A stretch of DNA of 5,099 bases from an uncultured Acetatifactor sp. (GTDB taxonomy: Bacteria; Bacillota; Clostridia; Lachnospirales; Lachnospiraceae): contig CAJUAP010000050.1 of assembly GCA_910584435.1 (NCBI GenBank), positions 24,806-29,904 on the forward strand, given 5' to 3'. The notes below the pieces were generated by a model that did no database searches, was not told the DNA's origin, and saw only the letters and a list, made by a program, of their open reading frames with translations. Position numbers and translations under genes: made by a program. Below, piece after piece: positions 1 through 4,999 of the stretch (position 1 is its first letter; each line of letters opens with the position of its first letter).

Positions 1-98
1 CGTCAGCCGTCTTTTGTCGCCTGACTATTCGTTAAACTATGGGGTTAGGGGTTTTTAGTTTTTTCTGAACCAATACCATTATAAATAAGTAAGTAGTC

Positions 99-1538
99 TT
101 AAGATTTTGCTTCGGTGGATTTATCCGCAGATGCCACTTTTCCGGCCAGGAATCCTGACAGTACCGCTTGGAGATCCACACCGGTTGCTTCTTTTAAGCC
201 ATCTGTGATCTGGACTACTGTTCCCATGACATCTTTCATTAACTTGGACGAATTGCCGTCACCGTACATGGTAATCTTATCCACACTGGTCAGAGGCTCC
301 GCTGCATTTTTCACCACTTCTGGCAATGCCTTAAAATACATTTCCAGTACTGCTGCTTCGCCCATTTTTGCCATGGCTTCCGCTTTCTTCTCAATACCTT
401 CCGCTTCTGCCACCGCCTTTGCTCGTATGGCCTCAGCTTCCGCAAGTCCTTTGGTACGGATACCGTCTGCTTCCTGTTCCATGGTATATCGTTTTGCTTC
501 TGCCTGTGCTTTCATAGCTTCAGCTTCTTTTTCTGTCTCAAATTTTCTGGCTTCCGCTTCTCTCTGGCGTTCATAAAGTACCGCATCTGCCAACTGCTGC
601 TTTGCAAATTTATCGGCTTCCGCTTTCTTTTTCACTTGTGCATCCAGAGATTGTTCCATAACTTCAGCTTCTCGCTGTTTTAACAGAATTTCCTTTTCCT
701 GCTTGGCAATATTGGCATTTGCGGTGGTAATTTCTACGGTCTTCCGCTGCTCTTCTTCCTGGATTTTATAGGCGGCATCCGCTTCTGCCCGCTTAATATC
801 TGCTTCGCGTTTTAATTCTGCCCTTTGGATGGCTAGTTCATTCTGTTTCTTGGCAATCTCGGATTCAGCATTCACTTCGGCGTCATTTGCTTCCCGTTTT
901 GCATTTGCCTGTGCTTTTGCAATCTCCTTTTCGCTTTCGGCTCTTGAAATGGAGGCATTTTTCTGGATTTTAACGATATTGTCCACGCCCAGGTTCTCAA
1001 TAACTCCATTGCCATCTACAAAATTTTGTACATTGAAGCTGATAATGTCCAATCCCATGGCCGCCAGATCCGGTTCTGCATTCTCTTTTACCAGAAATGC
1101 AAATTTCTGTCTGTCGGAAACCATCTCTTCCAAAGCCATTTTGCCTACAATCTCACGTACATTTCCTTCCAAAACTTCTCTTGCCACACCGCCGATATAC
1201 TCAGCTTTCTTGTTCAGGAAATTTTGTGCTGCAAGCTTCAAACGTTCTTCGTTATCGCTGATTTTAACATTCACGGTAGCATCCACATTAATGTTAATGT
1301 AATCCGCAGTGGGTACAGCATTTGACGTTTTGACATCAATGGGAATCAACTGCAGATTCAGCTCGTCTTTTCTCTCAAGGAAAGGAATTTTGACTCCTGC
1401 TCTTCCAATCAACACTTTGGGATTTTTCCGTAATCCTGAAATAATGATTGCTGTATCAGGAGATGCCTTTACATATCCTGTCAGGAAAATGACCAGTACC
1501 AACAGCAAAACAGCGGTTAAAATAATCCAAATACCCAT
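99..1538 (-). CDS. floT: Flotillin-family SPFH membrane scaffold protein
   Basis: The 479-residue product has the full flotillin layout. Residues 3-23 are one N-terminal hydrophobic membrane segment. An SPFH/band-7 domain follows at about 24-190, including the block VGKMALEEMVSDRQKF at 131-146. A long Ala/Glu/Lys-rich coiled coil spans about 195-395, with repeated AEAE and EAEA runs. The C-terminal part (about 396-470) contains YGDGNSSKLMKDV at 425-437, a region flotillins share. In Bacillus, FloT (YuaG, about 509 aa) oligomerises at the inner face of the membrane and organises functional microdomains; the same role here is inferred. The start is fixed by AGGAGG nine bases upstream and by the membrane helix beginning at once. 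No NfeD-type partner gene, often found beside flotillins, is adjacent on the visible side; one could lie beyond the left edge. The symbol is by homology to B. subtilis FloT and is less certain than the family. Confidence 0.93.
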   Translation of the reverse strand: MGIWIILTAVLLLVLVIFLTGYVKASPDTAIIISGLRKNPKVLIGRAGVKIPFLERKDELNLQLIPIDVKTSNAVPTADYININVDATVNVKISDNEERLKLAAQNFLNKKAEYIGGVAREVLEGNVREIVGKMALEEMVSDRQKFAFLVKENAEPDLAAMGLDIISFNVQNFVDGNGVIENLGVDNIVKIQKNASISRAESEKEIAKAQANAKREANDAEVNAESEIAKKQNELAIQRAELKREADIKRAEADAAYKIQEEEQRKTVEITTANANIAKQEKEILLKQREAEVMEQSLDAQVKKKAEADKFAKQQLADAVLYERQREAEARKFETEKEAEAMKAQAEAKRYTMEQEADGIRTKGLAEAEAIRAKAVAEAEGIEKKAEAMAKMGEAAVLEMYFKALPEVVKNAAEPLTSVDKITMYGDGNSSKLMKDVMGTVVQITDGLKEATGVDLQAVLSGFLAGKVASADKSTEAKS

Positions 1539-1547
1539 AATCCACTC

Positions 1548-1553
1548 CCTCCT
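1548..1553 (-). promoter_or_regulatory. Strong ribosome binding site of the flotillin gene
   Basis: AGGAGG on the minus strand ends nine bases before the ATG at 1538. It is a near-perfect Shine-Dalgarno sequence and supports this start codon. Confidence 0.8.
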
Positions 1554-1586
1554 GGTATCATTTGTGATGTTTACTGTTACAAAATC

Positions 1587-1615
1587 ATTTTATCATACCG
1601 GATAAGAAAATAGAA
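1587..1615 (-). promoter_or_regulatory. Candidate sigma-A promoter of the flotillin gene
   Basis: On the minus strand a weak -35 (TTCTAT, 1610-1615) lies 17 bases from a -10 TAAAAT (1587-1592). The -10 is preceded by TG plus one base, which makes it an extended -10 and could offset the poor -35. It sits about 50 bp upstream of the flotillin ATG, so the gene probably has its own transcript separate from dtd. This was judged by eye only. Confidence 0.45.
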
Positions 1616-1641
1616 CTGGAAAATTAAAAATATTGTCGTTT

Positions 1642-1704
1642 TTACTCCGCTGCTATCGCTCGTCCCCATAAGGACATACACAGCTTACTCCCTGCCAAAT
1701 CCAT
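1642..1704 (-). other. 20-codon open frame in a GC-richer intergenic block, possible dispersed repeat
   Basis: Between dtd and the flotillin gene a block of distinctly higher GC than its flanks contains a short minus-strand frame. It starts at ATG (1702-1704), ends at TAA (1642-1644), and its product finishes in CMSLWGRAIAAE. No good Shine-Dalgarno sequence precedes the ATG. The block includes a small stem, GTCC pairing with GGAC around a TTATGG loop (about 1664-1677). The compositional shift suggests a dispersed intergenic repeat or a gene remnant rather than a working gene. I do not recognise a function. Confidence 0.25.
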
Positions 1705-1755
1705 GTCATTAAAAATGCAATTTGCAAAAAGAACCCAGTCCAGCATTATACTAAT

Positions 1756-2262
1756 TCATCTAAAATCATCCGAATCAAGCATGATTGTAAAAGGCCCGTC
1801 ATTTACCAATGCAACATCCATTTCTGCACCAAAAATACCTTCTTGTACTTTAGGGCTGAATTTCTCTTCCATGGAATGCTCTTCTTCCATGGAATGCATT
1901 TGTTCCATTTCTTCCCGGCATTTTTTTATGATATAACGATACAGGTCATTTGCTTTTTTGGGTTCCCCGGCATTTACAAATGAGGGTCTGTTGCCTTTTC
2001 GGCAGTCTGCATATAATGTAAATTGTGAAATAATTAACAGCTGCCCTCCTACCGATTTCATATCGAGGTTGGTTTTGCCGTTTTCATCTTCAAAGATTCT
2101 CAATCCTATCAGTTTCTTAACCATTTTGTCAGCAATGCGGGTGTCTATCATATCTGAATTGCTGATACCTACAAATACCAACAGTCCTTTTCCAATTTTA
2201 CCAACTACTTGTCCCTTTACTGTTACACTGGCTTCTTTTACCCTTTGTATCAAAAATCTCAT
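1756..2262 (-). CDS. dtd: D-aminoacyl-tRNA deacylase with an 18-residue repeat insertion
   Basis: DTD hydrolyses D-aminoacyl-tRNAs (and mischarged Gly-tRNA(Ala)) in the cytosol, a chirality check in translation. The family's features are present: N-terminal MRFLIQRVKEASVTV, the catalytic SQFTLYAD block at 79-86, RKGNRPSF at 88-95, GIFGAEMDV at 142-150, and the second active-site motif NDGPFT at 154-159. Family members are usually about 145-150 residues; this one is 168. The excess lies between the helix ending near residue 118 and the GIFGA strand. Residues 119-136 there are three 6-residue units (MEQMHS, MEEEHS, MEEKFS). Removing them restores normal length, and both active-site motifs are intact, so the enzyme is probably functional. 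The gene starts 27 nt after the stop of the AI-2E transporter gene, with GGGAG about ten bases before its ATG, so the two are probably cotranscribed. Confidence 0.95.
   Translation of the reverse strand: MRFLIQRVKEASVTVKGQVVGKIGKGLLVFVGISNSDMIDTRIADKMVKKLIGLRIFEDENGKTNLDMKSVGGQLLIISQFTLYADCRKGNRPSFVNAGEPKKANDLYRYIIKKCREEMEQMHSMEEEHSMEEKFSPKVQEGIFGAEMDVALVNDGPFTIMLDSDDFR
1855..1908 (-). repeat. Three tandem 18-bp units inside dtd
   Basis: On the minus strand this segment is ATGGAACAAATGCATTCC, ATGGAAGAAGAGCATTCC and a diverged ATGGAAGAGAAATTCAGC, joined without spacers. They are in phase with dtd and encode MEQMHS-MEEEHS-MEEKFS. The first two match the repeat units found near the rubrerythrin stop codon at 4158-4247. 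The 54 bp account for the extra length of this Dtd compared with its family. Confidence 0.85.
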
Positions 2263-2289
2263 TGTGTCTCTGCTCCCAATATCCTTTTT

Positions 2290-3744
2290 CTAAATATGCT
2301 GTTTTGCTGAATTTTCTTCTGCACTGGAGTTTCTTTGTTCAATAGCATACTTTTGCTCTTCTTCCGTAGAATGCGCATCATCAGTATTGGTATATTCCTG
2401 CTCATATGATTTGGATTCACCATCCTGGGCTGGATTGTTTTTTTTATGGTGAATCTGGAAGGAGAAGGAATGCTGCTTTTTGGGGGAGGACTTTGTTTCC
2501 ACGATCATCTGATGCAAGCCGGTCTCATCTACATATTCTACATTTTCATATTCCTTTGTCTCCTTTGGAAGTTCCTTTTTCTCAAGCATGGTATTAATCA
2601 CAGACTTGATGGCAGCATAAATCACAGCGAAAATAGGAACACCCACTATCATCCCCAGGATGCCGAACAAGCCCCCAAACAAAGTAATTGAAAAAATAAC
2701 CCAGAAACCGGTCAAGCCGGTAGAACTCCCCAGAATTTTGGGCCCCAGAAAATTGCCGTCAAATTGCTGAAGCACCAGAATAAAAATTACAAAATAGACA
2801 CTGTTTAACGGATGGGTGGGATCTACCACAAAAATCAGTATCGTACTGGGAATCGCACCAAGATATGGTCCGAAAAACGGAATGACATTTGTAACGCCGA
2901 TAATAACGCTTACTAATACAGCATAAGGTGTCTTCAATATACTGGTTCCAATAAAGCAAAGGATTCCTATAATAATAGAGTCAACAATTTTACCGCCAAG
3001 AAATCCAATAAATGTCTGGTGGGTAAATCTAAAATTTCGGATGATCATATTGGCAGTATGTTTTTCAAATAGTGCATAGGTAATTTTTTTTGCCTGTCCG
3101 GCAAAGCGCTCTTTGCTGGACAGCACATAGATAGAAATAATAAATCCAATGATAAAATCCCATAGAACATCCAGGACATTCATGACACTTATGGACACAG
3201 TACGGATAAGTGCCGCCGTACTGGGAAGAATTTCATTCAGCCATTCCTCTAGCTGTTTGGAAAATCTATCCAATGTCATGGTAATATAATCACTAAATTC
3301 CGGATTATCCTCAAGAGTTTGGTTAATCCAGTGAGTCACATTGCTGACATAGGTATCGGCATTGACAATCAGACCCTGAACACTGGGAACAATCTGTGAT
3401 ATCAGCATGGAAAACAGCATATAAATCAATGCCACAAACAAAAAAGCAGTAATCAATATGCCAATGCCTCTGATAATGGACTTCTGTTTTGGAGTCTCCT
3501 TGAGTTTACATTTTCTGCAAAGAGGAGTCAGCATTTTCTCTTCCACAAAATTTAAGACAGGGGTCAAAAGGTATGCGGTGACAAGTCCGAATACCACCGG
3601 CATTAAAATGTTCATGACAGTACCCACACCCGCTTTAATATTGGAACTGTGAAAAATAAAATAGTAAAAAGAAATAGCAGCCGCAATGACAAGAAATGTT
3701 GTCAGTCCCCAGCGGACATATTTGTTGTTTAACTTAGCCTTCAT
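2290..3744 (-). CDS. AI-2E family (PerM/YdiK-like) membrane transporter
   Basis: The 484-residue product is a polytopic membrane protein of the AI-2E/UPF0118 family, whose members export small molecules or act as Na+/H+ antiporters; the substrate here is unknown. Hydrophobic segments lie at about 12-31, 41-63, 90-116, 189-208, 245-269, 274-307, 314-327 and 345-384. A long hydrophilic stretch (about 120-180) follows the third, as usual for the family. Signature stretches are GPYLGAIPS (292-300), DGNFLGPKILG (329-339) and the Gly-rich GMIVGVP (364-370). The last roughly 100 residues form a charged, low-complexity tail rich in Glu, Lys, Ser and Gln, longer than in many homologues. I chose the ATG at 3744 because AAAGGG lies seven bases upstream. 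The upstream in-frame ATG at 3765 adds MVRKGIQ but has no well-placed Shine-Dalgarno. dtd follows 27 nt downstream, a likely two-gene operon. Confidence 0.9.
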   Translation of the reverse strand: MKAKLNNKYVRWGLTTFLVIAAAISFYYFIFHSSNIKAGVGTVMNILMPVVFGLVTAYLLTPVLNFVEEKMLTPLCRKCKLKETPKQKSIIRGIGILITAFLFVALIYMLFSMLISQIVPSVQGLIVNADTYVSNVTHWINQTLEDNPEFSDYITMTLDRFSKQLEEWLNEILPSTAALIRTVSISVMNVLDVLWDFIIGFIISIYVLSSKERFAGQAKKITYALFEKHTANMIIRNFRFTHQTFIGFLGGKIVDSIIIGILCFIGTSILKTPYAVLVSVIIGVTNVIPFFGPYLGAIPSTILIFVVDPTHPLNSVYFVIFILVLQQFDGNFLGPKILGSSTGLTGFWVIFSITLFGGLFGILGMIVGVPIFAVIYAAIKSVINTMLEKKELPKETKEYENVEYVDETGLHQMIVETKSSPKKQHSFSFQIHHKKNNPAQDGESKSYEQEYTNTDDAHSTEEEQKYAIEQRNSSAEENSAKQHI

Positions 3745-3784
3745 TTGAATGCCCTTTCTTACCATAGTAGATTACTATTATCAT
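3734..3784 (-). CDS. Possible 16-residue leader peptide overlapping the transporter start
   Basis: A GGAGG (3795-3799), the best ribosome site in this spacer, lies ten bases before an ATG at 3784. The frame from it encodes MIIVIYYGKKGHSNEG and ends at TAA (3734-3736), eleven bases inside the transporter gene in another frame. Its stop falls just past the transporter ATG, an arrangement compatible with translational coupling. It may be a true leader ORF or simply an older start context disrupted by a frame change. No homology is recognised. Confidence 0.3.
   Translation of the reverse strand: MIIVIYYGKKGHSNEG
3764..3778. promoter_or_regulatory. Small perfect inverted repeat upstream of the transporter gene
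   Basis: ATAGTA-GAT-TACTAT is a perfect 6-bp inverted repeat with a 3-base centre, lying between the GGAGG at 3795-3799 and the chosen transporter start. It could be an operator or a small RNA hairpin affecting translation. No known regulator box is recognised, so this is structure only. Confidence 0.25.
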
Positions 3785-3830
3785 ACTATTAAAACCTCCA
3801 TATAACAAGTGGGGTGTTTCTAAATTTTTC

Positions 3831-3938
3831 CTATATTTTTATTAACGCATTTTCTTCAGTGGAATATCTTCTCTTATGACTTTTCTTTCGGCGGGCTGCC
3901 CTCTCTTTCATCGGTATGGTTCCGGGTAATTTTATCAT
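3831..3938 (-). CDS. Possible 35-residue very basic small protein
   Basis: An ATG at 3938 with GAGGA nine bases upstream opens a 35-codon frame ending in TAG at 3831-3833. The peptide starts MIKLPGTIPMKERAARRKK and is strongly basic in its middle (ARRKKSHKRR), ending in a YSTEEN-containing tail. No known family is recognised. It overlaps the imperfect direct repeats at 3854-3879 and 3949-3974, so it could be part of a repeat element or a decayed gene rather than a functional protein. The plausible ribosome site is the only support for translation. Confidence 0.25.
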   Translation of the reverse strand: MIKLPGTIPMKERAARRKKSHKRRYSTEENALIKI

Positions 3939-3974
3939 TTTTTGAATTCCTCAGCGGAAAATCTTCCATTATGA
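3854..3974. repeat. Imperfect 26-bp direct repeat, copies 95 bp apart
   Basis: Copy one is 3854-3879 and copy two is 3949-3974, both of the form CYTCAGYGGAAWATCTTC followed by an ATTATGA-like end. They match at about 21 of 26 positions. Read on the minus strand, the copies encode similar peptides (GRFSAEEF and RRYSTEEN) in different frames, because the spacing is not a multiple of three. They bracket the core of the small basic ORF. Possible origins are a duplication, remnants of two related elements, or a conserved RNA motif. Confidence 0.5.
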
Positions 3975-3977
3975 AAA

Positions 3978-4017
3978 GTGTTAGCCCATCCATAGTTTGT
4001 TATGCATGGACTAACAC
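3978..4017 (-). terminator. Long inverted repeat, probable terminator after rubrerythrin
   Basis: Arms at 3978-3993 and 4002-4017 (GTGTTAGCCCATCCAT and ATGCATGGACTAACAC) pair at 14 of 16 positions around an 8-base loop. On the minus strand the hairpin is followed directly by TTTT (3974-3977), which suits termination of the rubrerythrin transcript that ends about 190 nt upstream. The U tract is short, so efficiency may be modest. Perfect 9-bp direct repeats (TTATGAAAA, 3969-3977 and 4019-4027) flank the palindrome, so it could instead be a tiny inserted element that serves as a terminator. Confidence 0.55.
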
Positions 4018-4050
4018 CTTATGAAAATACCTGCCATATGACAAGAAACG

Positions 4051-4065
4051 GCTCTTTCCAAGAGC
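4051..4065. other. Short stem-loop in the rubrerythrin-transporter spacer
   Basis: GCTCTT and AAGAGC form a perfect 6-bp inverted repeat around TCC. No U tract follows on either strand, so it is not a convincing terminator. It may be part of the folded 3' untranslated region of the rubrerythrin transcript. Confidence 0.3.
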
Positions 4066-4157
4066 ATTCTGTGATATAATGCGTTTGGCTTGGCAGCCCA
4101 CTGCACATTGCACCATAGAAAGTCCGGCCCTGCTTCATATGGGGATTACTTTATAGT

Positions 4158-4247
4158 GGAATGCACGTTTTTCATGGAATGCACTTTCCGTATGATGCAG
4201 GACATTTACTTTTTCCCTTGGAATGCACTTTTTCCATGGAAAGGCAC
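4158..4247 (-). repeat. Degenerate 18-bp repeat array over the rubrerythrin stop codon
   Basis: Minus-strand units are ATGGAAAAAGTGCATTCC (4220-4237), ATACGGAAAGTGCATTCC (4176-4193) and ATGAAAAACGTGCATTCC (4158-4175). Between them is a diverged 20-base unit at 4200-4219 and a 6-base spacer at 4194-4199. A partial unit precedes them at 4238-4247. GGAATGCAC (plus strand) recurs at 4158, 4176 and 4220. The upper part of the array encodes the last residues of rubrerythrin (its TAA lies in the diverged unit), and the lower part is non-coding. The sequence and the 18-bp period match the insertion in dtd. Confidence 0.8.
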
Positions 4248-4823
4248 CAAATTAAAACGAATAAAATATCCCTGGTCATGATGGCACACAGGGCAGGCGG
4301 CAGGTGCGCTTTTTCCCTTGAATGCAAAACCACAGTTTAAGCATATCCACTCTTCTTCCACATCGGAAATAAATAATTTCCCCTCCCGGATAAGCTGGGC
4401 ATATCTGCCAAAACGATCCCCATGCACTTTCTCAATACCTGCTATCTGCTGAAAAGATGCCGCAATCTGGTCAAATCCTTCTTCCCTTGCCTTTTCACCG
4501 AAGGCTTTATACACGCTGTCATGTTCTTCATATTCGTTATGCTGTGCCATGAACAATAAATCAGCAATATTATCTGACAAGTCTACCGGATAACCTCCGT
4601 CAATGAAAATGGTATTGCCTGCCATCTCTTTTAAATGATTGTAAAATATTTCCGCATGCTCTTTTTCCTGGGATGCCGTAAATGCAAAAATGGTGCTGAT
4701 GACATATAGTCCATTCTTTTTTGCCTGAGACGCTGCAAAGGTATATCTGTTTCTTGCCTGGCTTTCTCCTGCAAATGCCCTCATAAGATTATCTTTTGTT
4801 ACACTGTTTGAAAATTCTACCAT
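4206..4823 (-). CDS. rbr: Rubrerythrin (NADH-dependent peroxidase) with repeat-derived C-terminal tail
   Basis: Rubrerythrin reduces hydrogen peroxide in the cytosol of anaerobes, taking electrons through its rubredoxin centre. The N-terminal ferritin-like four-helix domain (about 5-145) carries all di-iron ligands: E20 (in GESQARNRY), E53 and H56 (EKEH), E97 and E100 (EYEE), E131 and H134 (EKVH). The C-terminal rubredoxin domain has CLNC at 161-164 and CPVC at 177-180, so both centres look intact. The family normally ends a few residues after the last cysteine pair, with a GYF-type ending. Here about 15 more residues (NLVPFHGKSAFQGKK, 191-205) are encoded largely by the 18-bp repeat array. 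The start is supported by AGGAG five bases upstream. Expression is probably monocistronic, from the promoter at 4898-4925 to the terminator near 3978. Peroxide-responsive control is usual for the family in clostridia, but I see no clear PerR box. Confidence 0.96.
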   Translation of the reverse strand: MVEFSNSVTKDNLMRAFAGESQARNRYTFAASQAKKNGLYVISTIFAFTASQEKEHAEIFYNHLKEMAGNTIFIDGGYPVDLSDNIADLLFMAQHNEYEEHDSVYKAFGEKAREEGFDQIAASFQQIAGIEKVHGDRFGRYAQLIREGKLFISDVEEEWICLNCGFAFKGKSAPAACPVCHHDQGYFIRFNLVPFHGKSAFQGKK

Positions 4824-4828
4824 AATCG

Positions 4829-4833
4829 CTCCT
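4829..4833 (-). promoter_or_regulatory. Ribosome binding site of rubrerythrin
   Basis: AGGAG within AAAAGGAG on the minus strand lies five bases before the ATG at 4823, confirming the start. Confidence 0.75.
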
Positions 4834-4897
4834 TTTACCGTCCTTCCACGTAATCAATACTTCGCTTCCGTTTTCAGTATGTCCATATGAAAGCTAA

Positions 4898-4925
4898 AAT
4901 ATAATTAACTATTGTGTTTATTCAA
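4898..4925 (-). promoter_or_regulatory. Candidate rubrerythrin promoter
   Basis: On the minus strand TTGAAT (-35, 4920-4925) is separated by 16 bases from TATATT (-10, 4898-4903), about 75 bp upstream of the rubrerythrin ATG. The 12-mer ATTATATTTTAG containing this -10 recurs 40 bp further upstream (4934-4945), which could be a second -10 or a repeated operator. The high AT content makes chance promoter-like matches likely. Confidence 0.45.
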
Positions 4926-4948
4926 GAAAAATACTAAAATATAATAAG

Positions 4949-4999
4949 TAATGTTGAAAATAGGAAGAATAAAAAATAATGTTGAAAATTAAGAAGAAT
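4949..4999. repeat. Tandem-like AT-rich direct repeat upstream of rubrerythrin
   Basis: TAATGTTGAAAATAGGAAGAAT (4949-4970) and its near copy at 4977-4999 are spaced 28 bp apart. They differ by one substitution and one inserted base. They lie upstream of the candidate -35, where an activator or repressor could bind, but they may equally be a simple local duplication in AT-rich DNA. Confidence 0.5.

Noticed and set aside
34..64. AAACTA/TAGTTT inverted repeat with a following T-run and GGGGTTAGGGG in its loop, as a terminator or G-quadruplex
   Set aside because: The stem is 6 AT-rich pairs with a 16-base loop and there are only two G tracts. It is on the wrong strand to terminate the flotillin gene.
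115..1302. Long plus-strand open frames opposite the flotillin gene
   Set aside because: They are Ser/Ala-rich mirror images of the Ala/Glu-rich coiled coil, with no ribosome sites or recognisable domains.
1711..1726. TGCAATTTGCA next to an A-run as a terminator for dtd
   Set aside because: The possible stem is only 4 bp with a 3-base loop, too weak to call.
2463..2482. GGAATGC followed by a T-run inside the transporter tail, resembling the 18-bp unit
   Set aside because: Only about 7 contiguous bases plus a homopolymer match, there is no second unit and the period is absent. It is likely chance.
3840..4250. CRISPR array
   Set aside because: The repeats are 18 bp, directly adjacent and degenerate, with no regular unique spacers and no cas genes.
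4090..4281. Plus-strand 63-codon frame opposite the rubrerythrin 3' end, with ECTFFM- and NALFPW-like repeats
   Set aside because: It starts at TTG without a ribosome site and exists because the 18-bp repeat is open in all frames. It is a by-product of the array, not a gene.
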